64,000 nucleotides of DNA, from NCBI RefSeq assembly GCF_019279795.1, contig NC_056733.1, positions 1,997,461,659 through 1,997,525,658 of the forward strand, written 5' to 3'. The stretch comes from Protopterus annectens (Eukaryota > Chordata > Ceratodontiformes > Protopteridae). Below are positions 11,497 through 24,233 of this stretch, piece by piece; within the stretch, counting starts at the first letter, position 1, and each line of letters begins with the position of its first letter. A program made the translations under genes and the position numbers. The notes below the pieces were generated by a model. That model was not told where the DNA came from and made no database searches. It saw only the letters and a list, made by a program, of their open reading frames with translations.

Positions 11497-14400
11497 GTGG
11501 GAAAATGTGGTTCTGTAAAGCCCAAGGAGCTATCTTTGACACACATGGTGAAACCCCCTGTAGAGTCAGAGGAGGGGGCAATAATGGAAGACACCATCCA
11601 CACAGCAGAGGAGGCCCACAAAATCAGGGTGACTGGGATCAGTTCTTTGGAAAACCCTACCAGCACTCCTGAAAGGAGGCCCATCTGTCTGTCTCTGGAA
11701 GCAGTCGGGGGACACTTATCTTTGTACCCAGACACCTGGCTAAAAATCACAAAAGATCATTGGGTACAAAGCATAATATCCAGAGGATACACCATTTCCT
11801 TTACTACCCATCCACCTCCTGTGAAAAAAATCCCAGACGTCCCACCCAGTCACAGGGAACAGGCAACCATAGATATTGCAAGGTTGCTAGAAAAAAAAGA
11901 GTCATCCAACCAATCCCAGCAGATCAGAGAGGATCCAGAACTTACTCAAGGTTCTTTTTAGTTCCAAAGAAAACAGGGACTGGAGACCAATTTTGGATCT
12001 CAACAGATTGAACAAATTTGTCAAAAAAACAAAGTTTCAGATGGTCACACTACAGTCTATACTTCCTTTTCTAGGGAAAGATGATTGAATGTGCTCAATA
12101 GATCCTCAGGATGCATACTACCATATAAAGATGGCCAGACCATCCAGGGATCATCTGCGCTTTCGGCTGGGAGCCAGTCACTTTCAGTTTCAAGCTCTGC
12201 CCTTTAGTCTCACTACAGCCCCCAGGGTGTTCACCAAATGCATGGCAGTAGTCATGGCTCACCTGAGAAGTTTAGGATTCCAAGTGTTTCCATATTTAGA
12301 TGACTGGCTCCTCACTGCCACCACCAAGCATTAACTCATACACGCAAGGGAGACAACCTTAGATCTTTGCAGTCGATTGGGGATTATTGTAAACTGGGAC
12401 AAAATCTGCTTTACAGCCATCCAGACATACCATTTTTATAGTAGCAGATCTAAACACAGTTTCTATGACCATAAAACATCCAACAGAAAGAGTGGTGAGC
12501 CTTCGACAACAAGTTCTGGACCTCATCCCCAGCAGAGACCCCCAGCTTCAGTAGTGATCAAATTACTAGGGACCATGGCAGCAGCCATCATTGCCATTCC
12601 ATTAGGCTGAATGCACATGCAGATACTACAATGGCTTGTATTCACACAATGGTCCTATCAGGAGCTTCCAGTGTCTCATCCCATTATAATAAACTCATGC
12701 AAGAGGGATCTTCTTTGGTGGCTGACCTCTCCTCAAGTGACAATAAGACGTCCCTTTGTTCTACCACCCCCTGTTGCCACTGTGACCACGGACACCTCCC
12801 TGATAGGGTGGGTAATTTCAGAGAAGGACAGCCCAAGGCACATGGGAGAATCATGAGACTCATCTGCATATCAGTGTCCAAGAGATGAGAGCAGTACTTT
12901 TAGCGCTGCAGTCCTTTCAAAACTTTCTCCCTCTGGGGACTATTGCAATACAAACAGACAATATGTCAGTGGTCTGGTACATAAACAAACAGGGAGGAAC
13001 CAGATCATACCCTAGTTAAAAAGGACCTGAGAGTATGGCAGTGGGCAATATCCACCCAGCGCTTTCTGATTGGAATGCACATCCCAGGGAGGTCCAATGT
13101 GATAGTGGACAAGTTGAGCAGAGCAATTCTGTTGTCTCACAAGTGGTTCCTGAAAGAAGTAGTAGCGGAAAAGATATTCCACAGATGGGGCCAGCCTTGC
13201 TGTACCTCTTTGCAACCCCCACCAACACCAAATGCAGCAACTACTTTGCCCTGATCCTCAACTTGGGGCAAACCAAGGGATGCACTTGTACACAGTTGGC
13301 CCCCAGGACTTCTTCATGCCTCCCCCCCCGTATACTCTGATACCCAAATCCCTACAGAAAGCCAGCACTCTGGGAAGGACCATTATTCTAATAGCCCCTT
13401 ACTGGCCTCATCAAATTTGGTTCCCCTTTGTTCAGCCTCATCTACTGGAAGAACCATGGATTCTGGACCCAGTTCCAGATCTTCTGATGTATTCATCAGG
13501 GGCTCTTTATCCAGCACTTCGTACCCTAAAGTTGACAGCTGGGCTGCTCCAGTTCTATGAATAGCCAGGTTCCAGAATCTGTCACGTGCAGCACAGAACA
13601 TCGTAATCTCTTCTCATAAATCTTCTAACAGGAAACTATACCTTAGCAAGTGGAAAATATTTTCCATATTGCCATCAAAAAATAATGTTGACCCATATAT
13701 GGCTTTGATTTCATCCATTTTAGAGTTTCTGACTAAACTGTTTCATGAAGGAGTGGCTGCGGCAACCCTTAGGGTTCAATTGGCAGCAATTTCTAATTTT
13801 CATATTGGCAATCAGGAGACCCCCATCATGTCACACAGACTTTCTAAAGCCTTCCTTAAGGGCACTGTTCACTTGAGACCACCTATTAGAACCCCAGCTG
13901 CTCCATGGAATCTGAATCCTGTGCTCTCATTGATTATTTTACCCCCCTTTGAACCTGCGTCATCCTGTGATTTGAAATATGTATCACGGAAGACCATTAT
14001 CCTAGTAGCTATTAATCCGTTCAAAGAATTTCAGAATTACATGCCTTGTCCATCAAAGCCCCATACTTAGTTATTCATAACGACAGAGTAACGCTGAGAA
14101 CAAATCCTTCATTCCTACCTAAGGTTTGTTCTGAAACAAATCTTAACCAGACTACAGAATTACCTGTGTTTTTTTCCAAAATATACTAACAAAATGGAAC
14201 ACATGCTGCACAAACTCGATGTCCATAGGCAACTTTGATTCTACTTAGACAGGACTAAGGACTTCAGAAAGTCGGATCAACAATTTTGTCTCCTTTTCAG
14301 ATTCAAAGAATGGTACTCCAGTGGTAAAAAACACCTTATCAAAATGGTTGTCAGACTGTATTTCTTTCACATGTAGCTCTACACGCATGACACTAAATCA

Positions 14401-14593
14401 TAAGGTTAAGGCTCACTCAACCAGGGCAGTTTCCACATCTTCAGCCTTTCTAACAAGGCTACCTATAGATACCATTTGTGCAGCAACCACGTGGTCCTCA
14501 CCTCATACCTTTATCATTCATTACAAATTGTATAGGACCTCCAGGGACACAGCCTCCTTTGATTCTATGGTTCTGAGGAATATACTTCCATGA
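11497..14593 (+). pseudogene. pol: DIRS-A pol (RT-RNase H-MT-tyrosine recombinase), broken
   Basis: The RT N-terminus (SIISRGYTISF, then RFFLVPKK) changes frame in an A8 run near 11,890. The RT palm at 12,089-12,334 has TTAPRVFTKC and the catalytic YLDD. RNase H follows with VTTDTS and an MSVVWYINKQ-like segment, then a DIRS methyltransferase-like region with IAPYWPH (about 13,395). The recombinase spans about 13,600-14,593: its C-terminus keeps HSTR, ATTWSSPH and HYKL, i.e. HxxR, W and the candidate nucleophile Tyr. Several frameshifts and stops separate these parts. Confidence 0.8.
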
Positions 14594-14671
14594 GCCACCC
14601 AAGAAGATGGTGCTTGGGATGCTGACCCATCAGCGAGAATGCAGGTGAGCTAAAACAACTTCACATAAAGA

Positions 14672-15040
14672 AGTTATGTACTCACCATAACATTCCATGT
14701 GAGTTGTTCATCTCACCTTCATTCTTACGTCCCACTCACCAACCCCTATCTTTAAAGTCTTGAGGGCCAGGAAGTTCAGACAAATCTTAGTGATGCTTTG
14801 TCCTTATCTACAGAATTATTATTTTCATTACTATGTACTTTAGTTATCAGTGTGATTGGGCAAACAAGATCTGAGGGAAGCACTATTGCATCATGGGATA
14901 CAAAGTAGGCCATGAACTCTTTGAAGACCTTGAGCTTTAGCATTTGGCTGAGACGGAGCAGAGGATCGGCTCCAAACCCATCAGTGAGAATGAAGGCGAG
15001 ATGAACAACTCACATGGAATGTTATGGTGAGTACATAACT
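14672..15040. repeat. DIRS-A internal complementary region and right terminal repeat
   Basis: 14,672-14,729 (from GTTATGTACTCACCATAAC) pairs with 14,983-15,040 (to GTTATGGTGAGTACATAAC), leaving a loop of about 250 bases. In DIRS elements such an internal region complements the outer ends and is thought to template joining of the circular DNA. Confidence 0.85.
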
Positions 15041-15160
15041 GCTTTTTTTTTTTTTTTTTTTACCATAAACAGTTTTTTTAAAACCTTTATTAATGCCACA
15101 GGAAAATGTAAGTTTTTATCATGAACATGTTTTTAACACCTTTATTAATTTCACACATTA

Positions 15161-17014
15161 GGTCGGCCGCGGTGGTGCAGCGGTTAGCATTTAGCATTGT
15201 TGCCTCACAGCAAGAAAAGTAAGCACGTCCAGGAAGGCAGGAAGAAACTAAACAAACACCCACCTAGAAAAAAAGCGCGTACTGTTTAATTAGAGCTTAA
15301 AACTTAAAAACATCAATCAATGAACGACAATAAAACTGACCTCCTCTTAAATACCATAAAATAATCATGTGATTAATATTCTCTTTGTAAGAAAATTCTT
15401 GAAATCCCCTCTCATATCCTCCCCCCTCCCCTAATAATATATAAAATAAAAAAAAAAAAAAAAAACAGATCAAACAGGGCATTCCTTTTCGTCCCTGACT
15501 TATGCTATAAAATGTGCTCCCTTACACGAACTCTTAATTCCTGGTGGTCATCCCGATGTAAAAGCCAGGGGAGGAGAGAGCACTGGGCAAATAACTCCTC
15601 TAGTTCCACCACAATTAAAAACCTTTTGCTGTTTCTCAAAAATTTTTAAGTTTAAAAACCACTTTTGAACAAAAACTTAGTAAATAAGGATGAAATGAAT
15701 GTAAATTCAGCATCCAAGTCGGAATTTGAGGGGTCATCACGCTCGCCCGTATGAATTGAAGTAACCATTATTAAAAGTTTTTTTTAAAAAAAAAGAACTA
15801 TGCATTCTATTTTCTAAATAATAAATTGGGACAATTGGTAGACAGAAAACCCCGAATGGCAAACAACCTCATAATGGGGGATGCAGGAATAATGAAACTA
15901 CATCCAAAGAAATTCCCTCAGTAGCGTAGTAGGTGCGAACAATTTGGTCTGAATCAATATCACAAAATTCGTATAATTCTAGGGAAATTCCCCCAATAGG
16001 GGGCATCATACAGGAAAGTCTGAATTAAACGATATCGTGGTTTTAATTTCAAAAGAGAATAATTTCATATTCATCCTCCTTGACAAATTGTCATTAAAAT
16101 TAGAATAATGACAAAAGTGTTTCGAGTGAAGAAGATCGTGTGTAGCAAAAATGTAAATTTAACTTCCTCTAATTTTAATACTTCAAGTTCCTCGTTAAAA
16201 AAAATAATATCCGTTAGGTTTATGATACTAAAATGTTCATTAGTAGAAATTATGTCTCGTCCCCTCAAGACTGGGGAACAAAAAGTCGCTTCTGTTGAAA
16301 CAGTTTTAGTTCGCCATTTGATTTTTTTTTCGATTGGAAACTGTTCCTGTTGTTTGAGAGACAGAAGGTGACCCTATCTCAACAGCAGTAGCCAGCAAAC
16401 AATATTCTTGTAGAAATGTTAGAAATGTCACTTGCAGAAATTCAAAATTCCGCCCACCCTCAAGACAAGATATGCTCACTCACCTTTTTATTATATTGAA
16501 ACCAACTAAAAGTAGGTGCCCCCCCCCCCCCCCCCTTTTAATTATTAGTTTTAAAGCGATCCGAAAACCTGTTTGAAGAATCGTTAGTTGCCCCACGGGC
16601 ACTACTCCATGTGTCCTTCCTGTTCCGTTTCTTTAAACGGTCTCAAAGAAGTCACAAAAAACTTTTCCCAAAAAAAAAAAAAAAAAAAAGTCTCTAACCT
16701 CCATTTCCTCCTAAGTACTTCTCTTTTTGCCCAAATTATTTATAAAAAAAAATAACTTTAGGAACCGTAGTCCCGCTTCGTTAAAAAAAAAGCAAGAGGT
16801 CATTTCTCGACTGGAGCTTCTTGTGTGTGGCGTCTGTATGTCCTCCCTGCGATCAACTAAACTTTAAAAAGACATGCAGGTAGGTGTGTGTATGTGTGTG
16901 TGCCTTCTCTGAAGGTTGGGTGCCGGGCTGGTGACTTGGCACTGTAAAATCTCCTGCCAATCATAAGCGGACTGGTGATCCACTGTGGCAACGCCTAACC
17001 GGAAATACTTTTTT
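15161..17014 (+). mobile_element. SINE-like retroposon with 20-bp target duplication
   Basis: The perfect 20-bp direct repeat TTTATTAATTTCACACATTA flanks it (15,141-15,160 and 17,015-17,034). The 5' head reads GCGGTGGTGCAGCGGTTAGCA, tRNA-like and found widely in vertebrate SINE-like repeats, followed by TTGCCTCACAGCAAGA. The 3' part (from about 16,791) contains GGACTGGTGATCCACTGTGG and a T-rich end. A second retroposon splits head from body, so the SINE itself is only about 280 bases. Confidence 0.85.
15216..16790 (+). mobile_element. Unidentified poly-A-tailed retroposon inside the SINE
   Basis: The AGCAAGA word of the SINE is repeated on both sides (15,209-15,215 and 16,791-16,797), and the right copy is preceded by an A9 run, so this looks like a plus-strand retroposed insert of about 1.57 kb. 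It is AT-rich with an A20 run near 15,446, an A20 run near 16,670 and a C20 run near 16,518. No protein is recognised on either strand; the longest minus-strand frame (16,071-16,268) matches nothing I know. It could be a retrocopied non-coding RNA. Confidence 0.55.
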
Positions 17015-18440
17015 TTTATTAATTTCACACATTAAATAGTGGCATGCATACACATACAGTTAAAAAACAGAAAACAAACCATTGCAAAGATTTTTTCTTT
17101 TTCATTTTCTTTTTCATGCACTAAACATATATAGTTTAATTCTTCACAATTATCCAGTTTAACATTACATAAATTGTGTAAGTCCTGTCTTTCCTGAAAT
17201 TTCACTCCTCCTCCAGAACATTATTCTGCATGTATTCCAACAGATTCCCTTTATTTCTATGTAATTTACTCCTTCCCCTTTTCTAAAGATCCCACCTCCA
17301 ATTCTTTTATCTTCTTTACAGCATTCAATAATTTTGTTACAGTTGATTTTGATTTTGACTTCCATTTTCTAGTAATTGCTGTTTTTGGCAGTCTACTGTA
17401 TTAAACTTTGTATGACCTTACTATATCTAGGCAATTCAATTTCTATATAGCAGTTTGAAAGAATCATTTCCTAGGTTACAATAATTTCCTCCCCCAACAT
17501 TTATGACAAGGTACTCTGTGGGGAATTTTTAAAATCCACCATCTTGTATTCACAAAAAAACATGTATGCTACTACCCACATCTTTCTCATCACACATCCA
17601 ACAGTTGCTGTCTACCTGCAGAAAAATTCTCTAAAGTCAGCTTGGAGTACAAAAATGCCTATGCAAACATTTCCATACCAAATTCCTATGCCTTCTAGAT
17701 TTTGCTGCATACGTAACAGCTATATAAATATCCTACCCCTGTTCCCGTGTATATTGGCTTTGCATTATCATTGCCATCCTTTTCTGAATGATTGTTACAG
17801 TTATTGTGCTTTATTATAGTTATTAATTATTCCTTTTTTAACCACAGGCTCCACTATAAAACCATCAGAACTGGTCTTTCATTGACCACTCCCCATCCCT
17901 TTCTCTTTGTCTATACTCTTATCAATACCTGATAAGGAAGGCAGTCTCCAACCTGCAGCTGGAACTTCTTGGCCATCCCACTCCGTGACATTTTCCTCTG
18001 TAGTTATTTGCTCCCATTTTTCTCCAATAAATTCCAGCTCCCTCTTGCCTATTTTCTGTGTGCATACTTGAAGTCATCACTTTTGGTAAAATCTCTTTTC
18101 TCCCTTCTTCTGTTGTCTTAGCTCTTGGAATACTCTCTGCTCCTTTGTAAATATAACATTCTGCATGATTAGTATTGATGTCCTTTCATATTTAGTGTTG
18201 CAACATTAGCCTATAGTGTATCCTACCAAGGATAACCATACAGCTGGTCAGCATACTGGGTACCCTCCACTAATGCTGTACATCTGAAATATGACCTTAC
18301 TCCAGTATAGGAAGTGGTACATAAAGGCTATACAACATGCAAAATACCTCAGAACTTTCTTGCTGTCAGCCAAGACCTGAAGCCTCACTTCAGTGTTTGT
18401 TTGTCAGCCATACAATTTGTGCCTCTTCCTTTGCCATTAA

Positions 18441-18889
18441 ATGGATACGTATCCTAATTGGGTCCCATCTCTTTCTTTACAGCCATCTGACTGTCTGCAC
18501 TCCCTTCCTCTTGGCCAGGTTCCCTTGTCCCTCAGGCTTTCTCTTTCTGTCCTATTTTGGCAGCTGATTACCACAGTCACTTTGGTTCTCTCCCTTATCT
18601 GGCAGGGTTACTTCATGACCTGGAAGACTTTCCCTCCTTTTCCAGTATTCCTCAACCCCATATAGAACAGCTTCTTCATTTTCCAGGGGATTTTCAGGGT
18701 CTACCGGACCAGGGGTAACATTCAACCAGTTCCACAGAGACAGTTTTGGGTTTTTATTCTAGGATGTTTCTGGCCCCCAGGAAGGAGGGGTCTTATAGAC
18801 CTGTCCTGGATCTTTCCATTCTGAACACCTTTCTTATAGTGCCTTCCTTATGAATGCTGTCTCTTCAGACTCTGATGTTCTTCGTGTTC
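18441..18889 (+). pseudogene. pol: DIRS-C pol, N-terminal part
   Basis: Translation resembles the pol N-terminus of DIRS-E: WQGYFMTW against QRGYYMTW, then FYSRMFLAPRKEG..RPVLDLSILN, the usual start of DIRS reverse transcriptase. It has stops and shifts. The last codon before DIRS-B is TTC at 18,887-18,889. Confidence 0.75.
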
Positions 18890-19056
18890 CACTGTTGCAG
18901 TCATTACATTTGGGTTATCTGCTTGCAGGTAGCCCTCAGTCGGCCTGATTATCAAAGTCTTGGGTCCTGCGTCGGTTGCTGTCTCATCTTCCATGATGTC
19001 AGGTAGTCAGGGGTATAAAGCATGCAGCTGACACCATTACATCAGTCTTTCTTGCC
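18890..19056. repeat. DIRS-B left inverted terminal repeat
   Basis: Starts CACTGTTGCAGTCATTAC and ends in TTTCTTGCC. It is the reverse complement of 24,234-24,400 over 167 bases with about eight mismatches. Confidence 0.95.
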
Positions 19057-19192
19057 ATGCGATGCCTGAAGCAGAAGCAGTTCGTAAGTGCCGGTCGGCC
19101 AACTCCTGAAATTTTCATTTTCGAGTTTCAGATCTGAAGTCTTCAACTAAGCTAAGTACCCCATTGGGGATCCTTTTTCTTGCTCTAAACCA

Positions 19193-21012
19193 ATGTCAGT
19201 AAAAGTTAACAATTGTATTTCTTGTGGAAAGCAAATACCTCATAAAGATTTTCATTCATACTGCATTCCTTGCTTAGGCCCAGACCACGACATACCTCGC
19301 TGTCGGATTTGTGCCTTATTCAAACCTCTAACTATTCGTTGTCGGTTCATTTTCGCATCTAAATATTTTGGTACTTGGTTCAATTATCCAGAAATGGCTT
19401 CAGTAAGACCCCCGACTACCGACATTCTGAAAAGAAATGCAAAAATAAAGACAGAGACAGACTGCATAGGTCCAAAGCTGCCGATGACGCTTTTCCTAAG
19501 CTAGTCACCAGTTCGCCGGTACTCAGTGAGGCGCTTTCGCAGCCCCTGATACCCACTACTTCAGATTTGCAGGCCTCTACTGAGACCCATTCGGAGTCTG
19601 GTATGCCCTGAGATGCTTCTTCGACTGTGGAACCTGCGGATGTCTCTACTTTGGATGGGTCCGGAGCCACTGTGTAGGCACTGGCTTCTGAGGGTGTATT
19701 CAGGCCTACTGACTTGCATATTAAACCGACGCCATCTTCTTCTTCAAGGCCTAAAACTCGATCCACGCCTAGAAAACCAATGCCCAGACCGCATGTTCAG
19801 GCCCCTTTGCCTAAAAAGCAAATGATAAGAATGGCTGAAGACCTTATTACTCTAATCAGGGAAAGCCACCCTTCTCCCTCTAAGAGACCTAGAACTGATT
19901 TTACTTCTGATTCTTCTGATCAGGATTCTGAAATTTCTGTTTTGTCTGATGACCAGGAGTTGCCCTTCTCTACCTATGAGGATTCTGGTGCAGAGGACCC
20001 CATTCCCTCTGCTTCCCCTCCAGATGATTCCTCTTTGGGTGAAACTTTGCATTCTTTTAGGGAGCATTTCTGCTGGCAAAGCCAGGATTACTCTGACTCC
20101 AAAAAGAGGCTTAGGGAATTCTTACTTCTACCTCAACACAGGCCTTTAGCTATCCCTCCTGTACTGGACATTGTAGATGATGCTTTCTTGGAATCTAGCC
20201 TGGCCCCTGACACTTTACCTCGAGCTCCCAGAAAACCTGACAGGTATTACAGAGTTCCTGACTCTCACAAGTTCCTCTTTAAGAATCCTACTGCGGATCC
20301 TGAGACCATTTCACAGGGACCCAAAGGCATTAAGGCTACTAATGCCAAAAACCCTACCCCCTCTGATAGAGATTCCAGGGCTCTGGACAGATGGGGTAAG
20401 AAGGTATACACTTCTGCAAATTTGGCCATTAGGGCCTTAAACTGCCAGTTTCATATGTTAAAGTATCAGCATATTATTGGATTGCTTAAACAGAAAATGA
20501 TGTTGATTCCTGACTGTGCTGAAAATAAAGAATTACAGGATTTAATGCATTCTGCTGAACAAGTTGGAAAACATACTTTGCAATGTGGTTTTGATTCATT
20601 AGAGGCATCTTGCTGGGCTGCTGTCACTGGGTCTGTACTTAGAAGGCATGCTTGGCTTAAGGAGCAATCTTTGCCAGATCATGTTAAAGCTAAATTACTA
20701 GATGCTCCCTTAAACCAAGACCGCCTGTTTTGCAACAAAGCAGAAGAAGTACTTAAAAAGATGGAGGAAAAAGCTAAATCTATGCAAACTGTTAAAGATT
20801 TCCTGCAAGTACAGCCTTTCAGATTTAGTATGCACTGGCCTTCTAAGAATTTGTCCTTTCCTGCCTCTTCCAGGCCTTCTCAGTCCAAACCCAGAACCAG
20901 CAGACCACCCAGGCTTCAGTCTCAAGGTACTCACAGGCCTAAGCAGTGGGGGCCTTCCACTTCCAAAGCTGGGAGTAGTACGACACCCCCCTATGGTAAA
21001 CTGTCACAATGA
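19193..21012 (+). pseudogene. gag: DIRS-B gag, near-complete but frameshifted
   Basis: The start at 19,193 opens MSVKVNNCISCGKQIPHKDF; the Cys pairs CISCG, CIPCLG and CRICA with nearby His form a probable zinc-binding head. Frame changes near 19,375-19,500, then stops occur at about 19,610 and 19,673. From 19,714 to 21,012 the frame is open for 432 codons: an acidic, Ser/Pro-rich part, then a conserved block with DRYYRVPDSHKFLF, DRWGKKVYTSANLAIRALN and GSVLRRHAWL shared with the gags of DIRS-D and DIRS-E, then a basic, Pro/Ser-rich tail that may bind RNA. The last 20 bases overlap pol. Confidence 0.85.
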
Positions 21013-23950
21013 CTTAACTTTAAACCTTCCAAGCCCTGCTCAACTGACTGTTCCTTTAGGGGGAAGATCGCCCTGCATGCAAAAAAACTGGGAATTCATT
21101 ACCCAAGACAAATGGGTTTTAAATACAGTTTCCCAAGGATACAGATTCAATTCCTTACCAGCCCCAAACAGTTGGCCAGACCTACCCCTAAATCAGCGGG
21201 CAGAGGCTCAAAAGCAGGTTCTCTCTCTTCTAAGCATCAGGGCCATTCAGCCTGTCCCAGAAGAGGAATGGGGGCAAGGTTTTTACTAAAGACTTTTCCT
21301 GGTACCCAGAAAAGACAATTCCTGGTGTCCTATCCTGGACATGTCTATCCTAAGCACTTTTTTGGTAATCCCAAAATACAAAATGCTAACTTTTCATCAG
21401 CTGCTTCCCATGCTAGGCAAAAATGCCTGGTTGGCAACATTGGATTTAAAGGAAGCCTACCTGCACATCCCAATAAGGGAATTTTGCAGAAGATACCTAC
21501 GCTTCAAAGCAGGCTACATGCACTATCGGTTCTCTGCACTGCCCATTGGCTTATCTACTGCACCCAGGATATTCACAAAGTGCCTAGCTCCAGTCATTGC
21601 ATTTTGCAGGCAAGGAAATATTCAGATATACCCATATGTGGATGATTGCCTAATTCAGGCAGAAAGCCAGGACATACTGTTAGATCATCTGGCATTTGTA
21701 AAGAAATTACTAACTTCTCTGGGGTACACCATAAATGAAAATTAATCACATCTAGTACCCTGCCAACAAATTGTATCCCTGGGAGCAAGCTTGAATACAA
21801 CTTCCCAAATGGCCTACCTCACGCCAGAGAAACAAGTTCATTTGACAGCCTAATTCAAACTACTGGCCACAAAGACCCAGCTATCTGCAAGGAAAATACT
21901 GCAAGCCCTGGGGTTCATGGCCTCTTGCATTCTACTAATTCCATATGCAAGACTGCATATGAGGAAACTACAATGGTATCTAAAAAGCCTATGGTGTCAA
22001 CATTCTCAGGACCTAGAATCAGTGATTCCTACCATTCCTTGCTTAAAGACAGAGTTCCTTTGGTTGGTAGAGGCCTGCCAGCACAACAAGGGACTGCCAT
22101 TCACTCTTCCCCCTGCTGCCCAAACCCTAAAAAAAAACGCATCAGACTATGCATGGGGGGCTCACTTGGCAGGGCAGTGCATTCAGGGCAAATGGAACCC
22201 GAGTCAAATGCACCTGCATATCAATCAAAAAGAAATGTTAGCTGTACAGAATGCTCTGACAGCCTTCAAGGACCACATTCTTCCAGGGCAATTATTGGTA
22301 AAAATGGACACCACTGTTATGTGGTATATAAACAAGCAGGAGGGAATCCGCTCATACCCTCTCTGCAGACTAGCCATGGCTCTGTGGAACACAGCCTTGA
22401 GCTACCAAGTGCACCTACAAGCTCAATTCCTACCAGGCAAGCTAAATACACTGGCAGATGACCTAAGCAGAAATCTCATGGACCCACACAAGTGGAAACT
22501 GGAACCAAAGATATTCAACATTTTGAGAAACAAATGGGGGAGCCCAGAGATAGACCTGTTTGCCTCCCCTCAGAACTTCCAATTGGACAAATTCTGCACA
22601 AGGACTCCCCACAGACAAGCTTGGAAAGTGGATGCCCTGTCCTTCAGCTGGAAAACCCTATCAGTTTATGCCTTTCCCCCTCTGCCTCTCCTCTCCAAAA
22701 TGCTACTAAAAATCAAACAGGACAAACCAAGGACAATATTTATTGCACCAGACTGGCCACGCCGACACTGGTACCCCCTCTTGCGCAGTGTGTCATTTCT
22801 GGAACCATGGCATCTGCCTCAGACCCCTGCCCTGCTGTCCCAGCAGGAGGGCCAGATTCTGGTCCCACAGCTTCAAACCCTGAACCTGGCAGCCTGGCTT
22901 AATTACCTGATCTCCTCATTACCATCCCTCAGTAAGCAAGTGATGTGTGTCATTCTGGAGGCAAGGAGACCTAGTACTAGAAAAGCCTATGCTGAAAAAT
23001 GGAAAATATTCTGTTCCTGGAGCCAAACTCAGGGGATGGGCACAACAGTGCACAATTTACTGCACATTCTTCAGTACTTAACTGAGATGCTTCACAAGGG
23101 CCTTTCCTTTTCTTCCATCAAAATTCATGCCTCAGCCATTTAAGCTCATTATAATACAGAGCCACTCCTCTTCTCTCATCCACTGCTGAAGCAATTCCTC
23201 AGAGGGTCCAAAAACTTAAGACCACCCAGGAGAGCCCCTACTCCAGCCTGGGACCTTAACTTTGTATTGGAAAAGCTCACTCTACCTCCCTTTGAGCCAG
23301 CTGCAAATGCAGAGTTGAAATTCCTTTCTTGGAAAACAGACTTCCTTTTAGCCATCACTTCAGCAAGAAGGGTGTCTGAATTACAGGCCCTCATGGCAGT
23401 GGAGCCTTTCATCATCTTTCATGCGGACAGGGTGTCCCTCAGGACCAATCCCTCCTTTATGCCCATGGTGGTATCCAGTGTGGCCCTTAATCAGTCCATT
23501 AATTTGCCAACCTTCTTTTCTAATCCACAGAACAAAGGGGAACAAATACTGCACTCCTTGGATGTGCACAGACAACTTAGATTTTACTTGGACAGGACTA
23601 AGCCTCTCAGGAAATCTGAACAGCTGCTGGTTGCATTTGCTGCAGGGGCAGAGGGGAAAGCCATTTCAAAGCAAACCATTTCTAAGTGGATAGGCCACTG
23701 CATTCATTTTTGCTATAAGCACCATGGAAAACCTATCCCACAGGGGATAAGACCACATTCCACCAGGGATGCATCTACCTCTACAGCCGTTCTCAGAGGT
23801 GTCTCTACCAGGGACATCCTAGAAGCTGCTACCTGGAGTTTTCTACATAGCTTCACCAAGCATTATCACTTGCCAATTTTTTCAAAATCCAGAGCTGGTT
23901 TTGCCACTGCAGTCTTGCAGGGCCTTATAGCTGGTCCTAATGCTATCTAA
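20993..23950 (+). pseudogene. pol: DIRS-B pol (RT-RNase H-MT-tyrosine recombinase), four stops
   Basis: One frame throughout, broken only by TAA at 21,287, 21,743, 21,851 and 23,141. RT: LDLKEAYLHIPI, STAPRIFTKC and catalytic YVDD (21,634-21,645). RNase H: NASDYAWGA (the first Asp of the usual TDAS is Asn), INQKEML, VKMDTTVMWYINKQ, ADDLSR. Methyltransferase-like region: PEIDLFASPQN, AWKVDALSFSW, IAPDWPRRHWYP (about 22,540-22,790). Tyrosine recombinase from about 22,930: first Arg in SARRVSEL, HSTR, AATWSFLHSF and Tyr in TKHYHL, so the R-HxxR-W-Y set is present. Reverse transcription and integration of the element are the expected roles; the stops prevent one full protein. Confidence 0.9.
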
Positions 23951-24024
23951 TTGCCTCCTCCCTTCCTTAGCTTTGGGAATCTACCCAAATGTAATGACTG
24001 CAATAGTGAAACACAAAGAACATA

Positions 24025-24080
24025 GTACAGTTGTGTACACTTACCATAAATGTAGATGTTCAAGTGTATTCACTGTTGCA
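24025..24080. repeat. DIRS-B internal complementary region
   Basis: Reverse complement, with a few mismatches, of the right terminus at 24,391-24,446. It begins GTACAGTTGTGTACACTTAC. It spans the junction of right extension and terminal repeat, as DIRS internal complementary regions do. Confidence 0.9.
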
Positions 24081-24233
24081 ATCCTGGTTACCCTCCCTCC
24101 AGCCCCCTGACTTCTATTGACTATACCTCTACTCTTGTTTACTATGCTTAAAGCTTTCTGGTGTATTTGCTTTTTGTTGGAGGTGTAACCTTGTATATAA
24201 TTGCTTCCCATTATGGGGGCACCTGACATCTGG

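Larger units (their letters stand above)
9477..15040 (+). mobile_element. DIRS-A: decayed DIRS retrotransposon
   Basis: gag, RT, RNase H, methyltransferase-like and tyrosine recombinase regions follow each other on the plus strand in DIRS order. The 3' end has the DIRS hallmark: a segment at 14,672-14,729 is the reverse complement of the terminal segment 14,983-15,040. The left inverted repeat is not recognisable. It belongs to the same subfamily as DIRS-G: both recombinases end in VLRNILP and the terminal segments match well. The right end abuts the T-run of an L1 tail at 15,043. Confidence 0.85.
15043..18204 (-). mobile_element. L1/Tx1-like LINE, 3' piece of the split host copy
   Basis: A T18-19 run at 15,043 on the plus strand is the poly-A tail of a minus-strand LINE. 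Its 3' UTR and ORF2 C-terminus (coding around 17,165-18,200, ending MEVKIKINCNK) align with the L1 copy at 61,078-62,026. A SINE interrupts the UTR at 15,161-17,014. At 18,204 it stops abruptly at the L1 position that resumes at 52,341, so DIRS-C and DIRS-D lie inside it. Confidence 0.8.

Noticed and set aside
17544..17819. 91-codon plus-strand frame as a gene
   Set aside because: It lies antisense to L1 ORF2 C-terminal sequence and has no resemblance of its own.
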